Positions 8,407-18,188 are shown, counted from the first letter of the stretch. The stretch is DNA of 64,000 bases from Lutibacter flavus (GCF_900188355.1 NZ_FZNX01000003.1:255501-319500), one strand, 5' to 3'. The notes: a model not told the origin generated them from the letters alone. A program made the numbers and translations.

Positions 8407-9711
8407 TTATTCGTCTTTCCAATTTAATCTATCCATTTGGTTATACTGCCAAGGAGCTCCATTGTTTTCAATATTCGTCATCATCATATTTAATTCTTGT
8501 GAGGCTGCTGATTGCTCCATAACTAAATATCTTCTCAAATCAATTATAATTGATAATGGATCAATATTTACAGGACATTCTTCCACACAAGCGTTACAAC
8601 TTGTACAAGCCCAAATTTCTTCAGCTGTTATATAATCATTCAATAATTGCTTACCGTCATCTTTAAATTCGCCATTTTTATTAATATTTTCGCCAACTTC
8701 TTCTAACCTATCACGTGTCTTCATCATAATAGCTCTTGGAGAAAGTTCTTTTCCTGTAATGTTTGCTGGGCAAGATGAAGTACAGCGGCCGCATTCTGTA
8801 CACGTATAGGCATTCATTAATTGAACCCAATTTAAATCGGTAACATCACTAGCTCCAAATTTTTCTGGCATTTCATCTTCAGAGCCTTCAGGTGGAGCTG
8901 CAAATGGGTCTGCACTTGGATCCATCATCATTTTAACCTCATTAGTTACAGCTTCCAAATTTGTAAGTTGTCCTTTTGGATTTAAATTGGCAAAATAGGT
9001 GTTTGGAAATGCTAATAAAATATGTAAATGCTTAGAATAATATAAATAATTAAGAAATATTAAAATACCAGTAATATGCAACCACCAAGCACTACGTTCA
9101 ATATAGTAAAGCGTACTTGAATGAAAGTTTTCAAAAAATGGCACTAAAAATTGACTAATAGGATTTCCGGAATCTGCTTGTTGAAAAGGTACATCTGTAG
9201 CATTCATTATTAAAAATAACGACATTAAAACCATTTCAAAATATAAAATATATAAGGCATCATTCTTTGGGAAACCTTTCATTTCTTTATTCCAAAAGCG
9301 AGGAATTCTTATAATCATTCTTCTTATCCAAAATACACAAACTGAAACTAAAACTAATAGTGCTAATATTTCAAAGGAACCAATTAAAAAATTATAAAAA
9401 CCTCCTAAAAAATGTAAAACTCTATGTGTACCAAAAAGTCCGTCAATAATTATTTCAATTACTTCTATATTGATAATAATAAATCCAACATAAACAATAA
9501 TATGTAGTATACCTGCAATAGGACGCTTCACCATTTTTGATTGCCCAAGAGCAATCATAGCCATATTTTTCCAACGAGAACCTGGGTTATCAGATCTATC
9601 TGCTTGTTTTCCAAGTTTTATATTTCTAGTTAATTTATTAATATTTCTTACAAAAAATCCAACTCCTAAAAATAGAAGAATTGCAAATAATATGTTGTCA
9701 ATATAATTCAT
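8407..9711 (-). CDS. membrane-bound 4Fe-4S oxidoreductase subunit (HdrC/NarI-like)
   Basis: This is a 434-residue protein. The N-terminal half has about five membrane helices of the nitrate-reductase-gamma/HdrE kind. The C-terminal half is a ferredoxin-like domain with two cluster motifs, CTECGRCTSSCP and CTSCNACVEECP. It probably takes electrons to or from menaquinone through the membrane part and exchanges them with the CCG protein encoded two genes downstream. An Asp/Glu/Pro-rich linker (around 270-285) separates the halves. The pair is widely conserved in Bacteroidota, often near mce and amidase genes as here. Confidence 0.82.
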   Translation of the reverse strand: MNYIDNILFAILLFLGVGFFVRNINKLTRNIKLGKQADRSDNPGSRWKNMAMIALGQSKMVKRPIAGILHIIVYVGFIIINIEVIEIIIDGLFGTHRVLHFLGGFYNFLIGSFEILALLVLVSVCVFWIRRMIIRIPRFWNKEMKGFPKNDALYILYFEMVLMSLFLIMNATDVPFQQADSGNPISQFLVPFFENFHSSTLYYIERSAWWLHITGILIFLNYLYYSKHLHILLAFPNTYFANLNPKGQLTNLEAVTNEVKMMMDPSADPFAAPPEGSEDEMPEKFGASDVTDLNWVQLMNAYTCTECGRCTSSCPANITGKELSPRAIMMKTRDRLEEVGENINKNGEFKDDGKQLLNDYITAEEIWACTSCNACVEECPVNIDPLSIIIDLRRYLVMEQSAASQELNMMMTNIENNGAPWQYNQMDRLNWKDE

Positions 9712-9720
9712 ATACTTAAT

Positions 9721-10326
9721 TTATTGATGATTCCAACTTTTTTCGTTAAAAATATCGTTTGGTGATAATCCTAATATATCATCATTTGTATTTACTCCCA
9801 GCCCTAAAACAGTTCTATTTGCATAATTAAAATATGCAACAACTTGATTTATTTCTAACACTTCTCCATTTGAAAATCCTACTTTAATAAGCTCATCTAT
9901 ATCAGCTTTTAAAACCTTTTCTGGATTTAAAGTGAGCAATTTAGAATAATTTAAAGCTTTCTCATATTTATTATCAAATATTTTACAAAATAAATGAGAT
10001 TGTAAATTTACTATTATATTATTAAATTCCTGACTGTTATTTAATAGTTTTTCTAAACCTTTTGAATGGTGTTTTATGCAATAATCGCAATTATTTAATT
10101 TGCTTACATATACTCCAATTGTCTCTAAAAACCATTTTGGAATTGTATTTTCAGAATTATGCAACACATTTTTATAAAGTGCCATGTGCCCAGCCATTGA
10201 ATGTGGCCTTAAGCTATGAGCCAACATAATGTTATCTACATTATTGTTTGGTCCTTTTACCCTATCATAAAGTTTTTTGAGTTTTCCTGTAGCTTCTTTG
10301 TATGGAATTATAGTAATCCAGCTCAT
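9721..10326 (-). CDS. AhpD-like / carboxymuconolactone decarboxylase family protein
   Basis: This is a 201-residue all-helical protein with the AhpD-type redox motif C80-D-Y-C83 followed by His86/His87, in the context VSKLNNCDYCIKHHSKGL. The N-terminus (ITIIPYKEATGKLKKLYD) matches the peroxidase-related subgroup. It may reduce peroxides using the Cys pair; the electron donor is not evident. It lies 10 bp upstream of the membrane Fe-S gene and 12 bp downstream of the Mce gene in the same direction, which suggests a shared transcript. Confidence 0.8.
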   Translation of the reverse strand: MSWITIIPYKEATGKLKKLYDRVKGPNNNVDNIMLAHSLRPHSMAGHMALYKNVLHNSENTIPKWFLETIGVYVSKLNNCDYCIKHHSKGLEKLLNNSQEFNNIIVNLQSHLFCKIFDNKYEKALNYSKLLTLNPEKVLKADIDELIKVGFSNGEVLEINQVVAYFNYANRTVLGLGVNTNDDILGLSPNDIFNEKSWNHQ

Positions 10327-10338
10327 TACAAGTTTATT

Positions 10339-11292
10339 TTATTCCTTAATCTCCGGATTATAAGCTTTTTCTTTTTTTCCAAATAATGAAAAATGAACAA
10401 AGCGTTTTGGATGTAATTTCATTTCATTTAACAGTTCTTCTAATTCTTTAGAGGCATTTGTTAAATTGTTATACATCGCTTCATCTTTTAATAATTTACC
10501 TAAAGATCCATCACCAGCTTCTAATCCAGCTAAAACCTTATTTAAGCTATTAATAGTTGATTCTATATTTTTTACTGTAGCGCCAATGTTTGCATTCATT
10601 AAAGTATCTGAAAGTTTAGACAGATTTGCTGTCATTTTCTCAGCATTATCTAATGTTTTAGAAATTTTTTCATCATTTTCCTTAACCATTTTATTAATGG
10701 ATTCAGAGGCAGATTTAAAATTTGAAACAGTTCCATTTAACTCTAAAATACTAGCCTTTAAACTTTGTCTGCTTTTAACATCTAAAACATCTGTTAAACC
10801 AGTCATTAAAGAATCTGCACTTTTAATAACATTCTCAACTTTTGCTTGTAACGGGTTTAATTTTTCAGTAACAGAAGAAAATAAATCAGACTCTATTTCT
10901 CCTTGCAGAAAATCTCCTGGTTTAGCTGTTTCTCCTTCATAAGAAGGCACAATTGCTAAAGATTTTCCACCCATTAAACTTGCACTGTAAATTTTAGCTA
11001 CACTATTTTTTGAAAACTCAAAATCGTTTTCAACACTGAATTCAACTATTAAATTCCCTCTTTTATCAACATCTTTATTGAAGTTAATATTTACAACTTT
11101 CCCTACCTCAACACCATTAATTGTAACCACACTAGCCGTGTTTAAACCCTGAACATTACTATATTCAGTATAATATGTTTTTATTGGTCCATCAAATATG
11201 TTTAGACCTTTCATAAAATTATAACCCCAAATAAATAATGCTATTACCGTTACTGCAACAACACCTGTTTTTAATTCTCTTGAAATTTTCAA
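10339..11292 (-). CDS. MlaD/Mce family lipid-transport protein
   Basis: This is a 317-residue protein with one N-terminal membrane anchor (about 9-28) followed by a single Mce domain (about 35-115; VQGLNTASVVTINGVEVGKV is the recognisable core). A long helical tail (about 150-290) contains heptad-like stretches. It belongs to the periplasmic substrate-binding component class of phospholipid or hydrophobic-substrate transporters such as Mla. The permease and ATPase are not in this window. Pairing with the amidase gene upstream is usual in Flavobacteria. Confidence 0.85.
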   Translation of the reverse strand: MKISRELKTGVVAVTVIALFIWGYNFMKGLNIFDGPIKTYYTEYSNVQGLNTASVVTINGVEVGKVVNINFNKDVDKRGNLIVEFSVENDFEFSKNSVAKIYSASLMGGKSLAIVPSYEGETAKPGDFLQGEIESDLFSSVTEKLNPLQAKVENVIKSADSLMTGLTDVLDVKSRQSLKASILELNGTVSNFKSASESINKMVKENDEKISKTLDNAEKMTANLSKLSDTLMNANIGATVKNIESTINSLNKVLAGLEAGDGSLGKLLKDEAMYNNLTNASKELEELLNEMKLHPKRFVHFSLFGKKEKAYNPEIKE

Positions 11293-11351
11293 AATATAAA
11301 TAAATTTAAAGCAATATTACTAATTATTTTTGGTAGTAAATGTCAAAAATA

Positions 11352-12491
11352 CTATGATTTTTTTAAAACTTCTTCAACTGAAATTTTTTCTCCATTTTTA
11401 AATGCAACAATAAAAGCAGTAGAATAACCTTTAGATTTTGCGATACTGTGCATTTTTTTTATTTCGGAATAATTGGAAGTATTTCCAAAATAATACTTAT
11501 AACTGTTTCCTATTTTAATTCTGTCTATATTATTTAAACCCTTAAAATTATATGCTTTAGTCACTAACTTTCGAGATCCTGATGCAATTTGAACCTTAAA
11601 AAATACATTACTATCCTCTTCTGAAACTTCGGTTACTTCATCTTTTTTAATATTATCAATAGCTTCAACTTCATCAATTGCAATTGTATTTAGATTTAAC
11701 TGTTCAATATATTTAGTAACACCTTTAAAAATGGATTCAGAAAATTTTTGCTGACCAATTTTAGAATTTAAATAAGTACCTTCTTTTGTATTAGTTATAA
11801 AACCTGTTTCAATTAAAATACTTGGCATATACGTTTGATGTAATACAACAAAACCAGCTTGCTTTACTCCTCTGTTTTTTCTTTTCAATTTTGTTGTAAA
11901 TCCGTCCTGAATAATACTTGCCAATTGAATACTTTGGTCTAAATATTCTTCCTGCATTAAAGTTAAACCAATTAAAGATTCTGGTGAGTTTGGATTAAAG
12001 CCTTTATAATTAATCTTATAATTATCTTCCAGCAAGATTACTGAGTTTTCAGCTTTTGCAACTTCAAAATTTTGTTTATTCGCATGGGTCCCCAAAACCC
12101 AAGTTTCAGCCCCTGAAGCCTGAGTATGATGTGCATTACAATGTACCGAAACAAACAAATCTGCATCTGCTTTATTTGCAATACTACCTCTTTCTTTCAA
12201 TTCAACAAAAACATCAGTTTTTCTAGTGTAAATAACTTTAACATTTTGTTGTTGCTCTAGTAATTTGCCAACTTGCAACACAATATTTAAGGCAATGTCT
12301 TTTTCTTTAAATTTTTTATAACCAACTTTTCCCGGATCTTTACCTCCATGACCAGCATCTAAAACAACTATAAAATCTTTGTTTTGTGCATAACCTTCAA
12401 AATTATTAAAAAGTATTGCAAGAAAAAATACGAAAATCATACTGAATTTCGTTGATAATTTAAATATATAAAAGAGTAGTGAGTTCATCAA
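11352..12491 (-). CDS. N-acetylmuramoyl-L-alanine amidase with C-terminal SPOR-like region
   Basis: This is a 379-residue periplasmic cell-wall hydrolase. A signal peptide ends near residue 35 (EGYAQ). The Amidase_3 domain follows, with the zinc-binding pattern VVLDAGHGGKDPG, a Glu in the KEKDIALNIV segment, and VSVHCNAHH. After an acidic linker (about 265-295), the C-terminus (about 296-368) resembles a SPOR peptidoglycan-binding repeat (FFKVQIASGSRKL ... YYFGNTSNYSEIKK). It cleaves the amide bond between muramic acid and the stem peptide, probably during cell separation. The gene is divergent from lptD. Confidence 0.88.
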   Translation of the reverse strand: MMNSLLFYIFKLSTKFSMIFVFFLAILFNNFEGYAQNKDFIVVLDAGHGGKDPGKVGYKKFKEKDIALNIVLQVGKLLEQQQNVKVIYTRKTDVFVELKERGSIANKADADLFVSVHCNAHHTQASGAETWVLGTHANKQNFEVAKAENSVILLEDNYKINYKGFNPNSPESLIGLTLMQEEYLDQSIQLASIIQDGFTTKLKRKNRGVKQAGFVVLHQTYMPSILIETGFITNTKEGTYLNSKIGQQKFSESIFKGVTKYIEQLNLNTIAIDEVEAIDNIKKDEVTEVSEEDSNVFFKVQIASGSRKLVTKAYNFKGLNNIDRIKIGNSYKYYFGNTSNYSEIKKMHSIAKSKGYSTAFIVAFKNGEKISVEEVLKKS

Positions 12492-12648
12492 TAATTTTAA
12501 TTATTTTTGGCAACTGTTATTTGGTGATACAATTATTGAGCCATACATTTACAAACAATCAAAAATGTGCTTGATTGATTGAAAGCTAAATTAAATAAAC
12601 TTATGCTATCAACCCAATTTAAATCACGTTTTTACAAATATTTTAATT

Positions 12649-15330
12649 ATTAAAACGCACAATAAAAAAATATATTCTCTCTTTTTTTTGATATTGGCTT
12701 TTTGCTTTATCAATTTAACCATTTATTCACAAGAAATAAAGCAAAGTTCTTCTGAAGAAATTCCGGTTAAAGTAAAAGACACCACTATAATACCTCTAAA
12801 AGATTCACTTAATTTAAAGCTAAGTGATTCGCTCCTAATTAAACCAAAAGATACTATTAAAAAACCTGTTGAATTGCTTGAAGGAATTATAGAGCATAGT
12901 GCAGATAGTTTAATAAGACAAGATATTATAAATAATAAAATTATTTTATATAATAATGCTCATATTCATTATAAGGATATTGATTTAACTGCTGGTTATA
13001 TTGAAATAGACAATAATACAAATTCAGTAATTGCTAAAGGAATTATAGATAGCGTTGGAACTTATTCTCAACTCCCGGTATTTAAACAAGGTAATCAGGA
13101 ATCTGTGCAGGATACTATTCAGTTTAATTTCAAAAGTGAGAAAGCAAAAATATGGAATTTAAAAACTGAACAACAAGGAATTATCATTTTAGGTGAAGTA
13201 AGTAAAAAACATAATGATTCCATTATTTTTATTGAAAATATTAGACTTACTACTTCCGATAAAGAAAAGCCTGATTACTACATTAAAATTCCTAAAGCTA
13301 AATTTATAAAGGATAAAAAATTGGTTGCTGGTTCAAGTCAATTAGTTATTGCGGATGTTCCTACTCCAATTGTATTGCCATTTGCATATATTCCATTAAC
13401 CAAGGGAAGAACTTCAGGTTTTTTAATGCCAACCTGGGGAGAAAACAACAGACAAGGATATTTTTTGCAAAATGGTGGTTATTATTTTGTACTAAATGAT
13501 AATTTTGATTTAGCCGTATTAGGAGACATTTATACAAATGGAAGTTGGGGTTTAAGAACTGAATCTGGTTATGCTAAACGTTATAAATTTTCTGGAAATT
13601 TTAATTTTCGATATGAAAACCTAATAAACAGCTTAAAAGGTTTTGATGATTATTCCAAGGCTACAAATTATAATATTAGATGGAGCCATTCCCAAGACGC
13701 TAAAGCAAGTCCCAATTCAAGATTCTCTGCTTCAGTAAACTTAGGAAGTAGTCAGTATTACAAACAATCTAACAACGAATACAACACCAATGCATTTTTA
13801 AATAACAATTTAAGTTCATCTATTTCATATTATAAAAACTTTGTTGGAACGCCTTTTAACGTGTCGTTATCTATGACGCATTCCCAAAATACAAATACAG
13901 AAGAAATAAATATGACTTTACCTTCTTTACAATTAAATATGGATAGAATATATCCTTTTACTGGTAAAAATGGAGTTAAAAAGAATGCGATACAAAAGAC
14001 TGGTTTAACATATACTATGAAAGGAGATAATAGAATTGTTACTAATGATGAATTTTTCTTTAAAAAAGAAATGTTTGACGAAGCTAAATCTGGAATTCAG
14101 CACAATGCAACTATGAATACCAACATGAAGGCTTTAAAATATTTTACAATTTCTCCAAGTTTAAACTATAAAGAAGTTTGGTATTTTGATAGGCTAAGCA
14201 AAAAATTTGATGACATACAAAATGCAGTTGTTACTGATACAATAAGTAGTTTTAGTACATTTAGAGAATACTCAACAGCTGTTTCTTTAGGAACTACATT
14301 TTATGGAATGTTTAAATTTAAAAAAGGAAATATTGAAGCAATTCGTCATGTTGTTAGACCTAGTGTATCTTATAGTTATAGACCAGATTTTAGTTCTTAC
14401 AACGAAGAGTTTCAACAAAGTGACGACCCAAATGACATAGGAGAATATTCACCATTTGCTAATGGTATTTTTGGTAAACCTGGAACCGGATTATCAAATA
14501 GTTTAAATTTTACGTTAAACAATAATTTAGAAGCAAAACTTAGAAAAAAAGATTCAACAGATACAGAAACAGAAGCTAAAAAAATTATTTTATTAAATAA
14601 TTTAAATTTCTCATCTAGTTATAATATGGCTGCAGACTCTTTAAAATGGAGTCCCGTAGGCGTAAATGCAGGAACAAAACTTTTTAATAACAAGCTAAAT
14701 CTTAATGTTCGAGCTACCTTAGATCCATACGCATTAGACGTTAATGGAAAAAAAATAAACACTTTTAATATTAATAATGGAGGTAGTTTATTTAGACTTA
14801 CAAATGCAGGTCTTACAATGAATTATTCCTTAGCAAGTAAAAAAGATGGTAAAGGAAAGTCTAAAGAAGAGCAAAATGAAGAAGACAATAATTCTGATGG
14901 CGTATTTGGTGAAAATTTAACGGCTACCAACCAACAAACTCCTGCTGGTACTGGTAATAAATCTGAAACAAAAGAATCTAAACTATTTGAGTCAAAAATT
15001 CCTTGGACTCTAAAACTTGCGTATGCTTTAAATTATGCAAATTCTAATCGTCAAAAGGAAATATCTTCACATTCATTAATGTTTTCTGGTGATATTGAAT
15101 TAACTCCAAAATGGGGAGTTGGTTTCTCCTCTGGTTACGACATGAAAAATCAAGGATTCTCTTATACGCAATTAAGGTTTTCAAGAGATCTTGATAGTTG
15201 GAAATTAAATTTTAACTGGGTTCCTTTTGGAGACAGACAAACATATTATTTCTTTATTGGAGTTAAATCATCTATGCTTAGTGATTTAAAATACGATAAA
15301 CGACAAGTTCCAGATAAGCAATTATTCTAA
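12649..15330 (+). CDS. lptD: LPS-assembly protein LptD
   Basis: This is a large outer-membrane protein: a periplasmic OstA-like beta-jellyroll (LYNNAHIHYKDIDLTAGYIEID, about 85 residues in) and a C-terminal barrel of about 26 strands with the LptD core (YIPLTKGRTSGFLMPTWG). It inserts LPS into the outer leaflet. The start is uncertain. The first ordinary start (TTG at 12688) cuts the signal peptide in half, whereas the in-frame ATT at 12649 gives MKTHNKKIYSLF followed by a perfect leader ending at YSQ. The last in-frame stop is at 12592. An ATG at 12603 is in another frame, so a one-base indel is the alternative explanation. If only ATG/GTG/TTG are allowed, use 12688. RidA follows after 10 bp. 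Confidence 0.88.
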   Translation: MKTHNKKIYSLFFLILAFCFINLTIYSQEIKQSSSEEIPVKVKDTTIIPLKDSLNLKLSDSLLIKPKDTIKKPVELLEGIIEHSADSLIRQDIINNKIILYNNAHIHYKDIDLTAGYIEIDNNTNSVIAKGIIDSVGTYSQLPVFKQGNQESVQDTIQFNFKSEKAKIWNLKTEQQGIIILGEVSKKHNDSIIFIENIRLTTSDKEKPDYYIKIPKAKFIKDKKLVAGSSQLVIADVPTPIVLPFAYIPLTKGRTSGFLMPTWGENNRQGYFLQNGGYYFVLNDNFDLAVLGDIYTNGSWGLRTESGYAKRYKFSGNFNFRYENLINSLKGFDDYSKATNYNIRWSHSQDAKASPNSRFSASVNLGSSQYYKQSNNEYNTNAFLNNNLSSSISYYKNFVGTPFNVSLSMTHSQNTNTEEINMTLPSLQLNMDRIYPFTGKNGVKKNAIQKTGLTYTMKGDNRIVTNDEFFFKKEMFDEAKSGIQHNATMNTNMKALKYFTISPSLNYKEVWYFDRLSKKFDDIQNAVVTDTISSFSTFREYSTAVSLGTTFYGMFKFKKGNIEAIRHVVRPSVSYSYRPDFSSYNEEFQQSDDPNDIGEYSPFANGIFGKPGTGLSNSLNFTLNNNLEAKLRKKDSTDTETEAKKIILLNNLNFSSSYNMAADSLKWSPVGVNAGTKLFNNKLNLNVRATLDPYALDVNGKKINTFNINNGGSLFRLTNAGLTMNYSLASKKDGKGKSKEEQNEEDNNSDGVFGENLTATNQQTPAGTGNKSETKESKLFESKIPWTLKLAYALNYANSNRQKEISSHSLMFSGDIELTPKWGVGFSSGYDMKNQGFSYTQLRFSRDLDSWKLNFNWVPFGDRQTYYFFIGVKSSMLSDLKYDKRQVPDKQLF

Positions 15331-15340
15331 TTTATTTATT

Positions 15341-15721
15341 ATGAAAAAAATTATAAATACTTCAAAAGCTCCAGCACCAATAGGCCCTTATAATCAAGCC
15401 GTTTTGGCTGGAAATACATTATTTACTTCTGGTCAAATTGCAATAAATCCATCATCTGGTGAATTGGTTTTAGACTCTATTGAAAATGAAACGAAGCAGG
15501 TAATGGAAAATATGAAGGCTGTTTTGGAAAAAGCGGAAATGACATTTGAAAACGTGATGAAATCAACAATATTTATAACAAATATGAATGATTTTTCAAA
15601 AATAAATGAAATTTATGGCAGCTATTTTAACAGTGAAACTGCTCCTGCACGTGAAACTGTTGAAGTTGCAAACTTACCAAAGTTTGTACATGTTGAAATT
15701 TCAATGATTGCTATTAAATAA
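15341..15721 (+). CDS. ridA: RidA family reactive enamine/imine deaminase
   Basis: This is a 126-residue YjgF/YER057c/UK114 protein of normal length. The key signatures are KAPAPIGPYNQAV near the N-terminus, the catalytic arginine in ETAPARETVEVANLP (about 98-112) and the VEISMIAIK end. It hydrolyses 2-aminoacrylate-type enamines made by PLP enzymes and works as a trimer in the cytosol. It is located 10 bp after lptD, an order common in Flavobacteria, and is convergent with mgsA after only 5 bp. Confidence 0.93.
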   Translation: MKKIINTSKAPAPIGPYNQAVLAGNTLFTSGQIAINPSSGELVLDSIENETKQVMENMKAVLEKAEMTFENVMKSTIFITNMNDFSKINEIYGSYFNSETAPARETVEVANLPKFVHVEISMIAIK

Positions 15722-15726
15722 TAAAA

Positions 15727-16089
15727 CTAAATAGATTTTATTAATAGTTCTGCTGTTGCCGGATTTGTAGCCAATGGAACATCATGAACATCACATAACC
15801 TCATTAACATTGCAATATCTGGTTCATGAGGATGCATTCCTAATGGATCTCTAAAAAAGAATACCATATCTGTTTTCCCTTCAGCAACTCGGGCAGCAAT
15901 TTGAGCATCACCACCAAATGGACCAGAAAGAAATTTCTCTACTTTAAATCCTGCCTTTTCAGCATTTTTACCCGTAGTTCCAGTTGAAATTAACGTGATT
16001 TTTTTTGCTTGTAAAACCGCTTTAAAATCCATTAAAAATTGAACCATTTCAGTTTTCTTTCCATCATGTGCTATAATTGCAATTTCCAT
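15727..16089 (-). CDS. mgsA: methylglyoxal synthase
   Basis: This is a 120-residue enzyme converting dihydroxyacetone phosphate to methylglyoxal and phosphate. It shows the family motifs IAHDGKK (phosphate site), STGTTG and GPFGGDAQIAARV, and the catalytic Asp in FFRDPLGMHPHEPDI. It lies 45 bp downstream of gap and in line with pfkA, so the run encodes upper-glycolysis entry, triose oxidation and the phosphate-releasing bypass from the triose pool. This would help when phosphate is short or sugar phosphates build up. Confidence 0.95.
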   Translation of the reverse strand: MEIAIIAHDGKKTEMVQFLMDFKAVLQAKKITLISTGTTGKNAEKAGFKVEKFLSGPFGGDAQIAARVAEGKTDMVFFFRDPLGMHPHEPDIAMLMRLCDVHDVPLATNPATAELLIKSI

Positions 16090-16134
16090 ATTTATATATT
16101 TTTTTTCTATGTAAAATTAATCTTTATTTGTGAA

Positions 16135-17127
16135 TTAAAGTGATGCAGAATATTCTATTAAATCAACTATTTTATTCGCATAACCAAACTCATTATCATA
16201 CCACGAAATAATTTTAAAAAAATTCTCATTTAGCTCTAAACCTGCTGAAGCATCAAAAACTGATGTTCTTGGTTCCGATACAAAATCTTGTGATACAACT
16301 TCATCTTCTGTGTATCCTAATATTCCTTTTAACTCATTTTCAGAAGCATATTTCATTGCGCTTTTTATAGCCTTGTAATTAGTCGATTTTTTTAATCTAA
16401 CAGTCAAATCTACTAATGAAACATCAACTATTGGAACTCTTACTGCCATAGCTAAAATTTTACCATCCATTTCTGGAATTATTTTAGACAAAGCTTCTGA
16501 AGCACTTGTTGTAGTTGGTATCATATTATTTAATGCCGCTCTTCCTCTTCTCCAATTTTTAGATGGACCATCTACTGTATTTTGACTAGAAGTTGTTGAA
16601 TGAACCGTAGTTACCAAACCTTCAATTACACCAAAATTTTCATGTAAAACTTTAACAATTGGAGCCAAACAATTTGTAGTGCAAGATGCATTTGAAAAAA
16701 CTAAATCATCTTTAGTCAATTCTTTATTATTTACACCCATTACAAACATTGGAGCATCTATAGATGGTGCCGAAATAGCAACCTTTTTAGCACCCCCTTT
16801 AAGGTGCAAAGCAGCACTATTTATATCAGTAAAATAACCCGTAGACTCAATTACAAAATCTACATCTACTTGATCCCATTTAATATTTTCTGGTTTTTTT
16901 TCTGAAGTAATTCTTATCGATTTGCCATTTACAATCAACATTTCTTTTTCTATTTCAATGGTTCCTTTAAATCGACCATGAACAGAATCAAATTTTAATA
17001 AATAAGCCAAGTGGCTTACATCTAATAAATCATTAATTGCAACAACTTCTATATTTTCTCTATTAATAATGGATCTTAATGCTAATCTACCAATTCTACC
17101 AAATCCATTTATACCAACTTTTATCAT
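16135..17127 (-). CDS. gap: glyceraldehyde-3-phosphate dehydrogenase (type I)
   Basis: This is a 330-residue protein with an N-terminal Rossmann fold (VGINGFGRIGRLALR), Asp33 in the NAD-specific position, the catalytic SNASCTTNCLAP with C149, and the C-terminal WYDNEFGYANKIVDLI. It carries out the phosphorylating oxidation of glyceraldehyde-3-phosphate. The MKYASENELKGILGYTEDEVVS region is typical for the bacterial GapA branch. It sits 44 bp downstream of pfkA in what looks like a pfkA-gap-mgsA operon. Confidence 0.96.
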   Translation of the reverse strand: MIKVGINGFGRIGRLALRSIINRENIEVVAINDLLDVSHLAYLLKFDSVHGRFKGTIEIEKEMLIVNGKSIRITSEKKPENIKWDQVDVDFVIESTGYFTDINSAALHLKGGAKKVAISAPSIDAPMFVMGVNNKELTKDDLVFSNASCTTNCLAPIVKVLHENFGVIEGLVTTVHSTTSSQNTVDGPSKNWRRGRAALNNMIPTTTSASEALSKIIPEMDGKILAMAVRVPIVDVSLVDLTVRLKKSTNYKAIKSAMKYASENELKGILGYTEDEVVSQDFVSEPRTSVFDASAGLELNENFFKIISWYDNEFGYANKIVDLIEYSASL

Positions 17128-17171
17128 TTATCTTTACCAGATTTTCTTTAATAAAATGTAAGTTATTTCAA

Positions 17172-18158
17172 TTAAATTGACATAATATCACTTACTCGTA
17201 ATAATTCTTTATTGATATGATGATGCCCCTTTACGGCATTCTCTAAATTGGTAGTTTCAACCTTATTATTTAACAATCCAACCATTAAATTAGTTTTACC
17301 ATCTAACAATAATTCTACTGCTTTAACACCCAATCTTGATGCCAAAACACGGTCAAAGCAACTAGGTGAACCACCCCGTTGCATGTGACCTAAAACAGAA
17401 ACTCTAACTTCATATTGCGGTAAATTTTCTTCAACATAATCTGCCAATTCAAAAACATTTTTCCCAATTTTATCACCTTCAGAAACCACAACAATACTAG
17501 ATGATTTACCAGATCTTTTAGTTCTTTTTAGTGATTCTAACAAACGCTCTAAACCTAAATCTTCCTCTGGAATTAAAATTTCTTCAGCTCCAGCTCCAAC
17601 ACCTGCATTTAAGGCTATAAAACCGGCATCTCTGCCCATTACCTCTACAAAAAATAGTCTGTTATGTGAGCTGGCTGTATCTCTAATTTTATCAATAACC
17701 TCAACAACTGTATTTAATGCAGTATCATATCCAATTGTATAATTTGTTCCAAAAATATCATTATCAATAGTACCTGGGATACCTATACAAGGAAAGTTAA
17801 ATTCATCATTAAAAACCATTCCTCCTGTAAATGTTCCATCTCCTCCAATTAATACTAATGCATCAATACCTTCTTTTTGAATTTCTTGGTATGCTTTTTC
17901 CCTACCTTCTTTTGCTCTAAAATCTTTTGATCTTGCCGATTTTAAAATTGTTCCACCTCTGTTTATTATATTACTAACATGTCTTGCTGAAAGCAATTTA
18001 AAATCACCTTCAATTAAACCCTGATAACCTCTATATACGCCTACACATTCAATTTTATAATAAGCACATGCTCTAACAACTGCACGTATTGCAGCGTTCA
18101 TTCCTGGCGCATCTCCACCAGAAGTTAAAACTCCTATTTTTTTAATTATTTTACTCAT
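17172..18158 (-). CDS. pfkA: ATP-dependent 6-phosphofructokinase
   Basis: This is a 328-residue group A phosphofructokinase. Visible motifs are LTSGGDAPGMNAAIR (nucleotide site), IGGDGTFTGG, PGTIDNDIFGTNYTIG with the catalytic Asp, VEVMGRDAGFIALNAG and the late GHMQRGGSPSCFDRVLASRLG. The GGDGT form (Gly rather than Asp after the second Gly) is the ATP-dependent rather than PPi-dependent type. It commits fructose-6-phosphate to glycolysis and is the first gene of the inferred pfkA-gap-mgsA run. Confidence 0.95.
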   Translation of the reverse strand: MSKIIKKIGVLTSGGDAPGMNAAIRAVVRACAYYKIECVGVYRGYQGLIEGDFKLLSARHVSNIINRGGTILKSARSKDFRAKEGREKAYQEIQKEGIDALVLIGGDGTFTGGMVFNDEFNFPCIGIPGTIDNDIFGTNYTIGYDTALNTVVEVIDKIRDTASSHNRLFFVEVMGRDAGFIALNAGVGAGAEEILIPEEDLGLERLLESLKRTKRSGKSSSIVVVSEGDKIGKNVFELADYVEENLPQYEVRVSVLGHMQRGGSPSCFDRVLASRLGVKAVELLLDGKTNLMVGLLNNKVETTNLENAVKGHHHINKELLRVSDIMSI

Positions 18159-18168
18159 AAGCTAATTT

Positions 18169-18188
18169 CAAAAGTAGAATCAAAAGTA
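18169..18188 (-). promoter_or_regulatory. duplicated -7 box before pfkA
   Basis: TACTTTTG occurs twice on the minus strand (18181-18188 and 18169-18176) in a 12-bp direct repeat just upstream of the pfkA start. Both match TAnnTTTG. No TTG element at 19-21 bp was found for either. Confidence 0.4.

Noticed and set aside
10466-10942. 158-codon open frame on the plus strand inside the Mce gene
   Set aside because: It is antisense to a well-supported Mce domain gene, has no domain and is a by-product of the codon pattern of the real gene.
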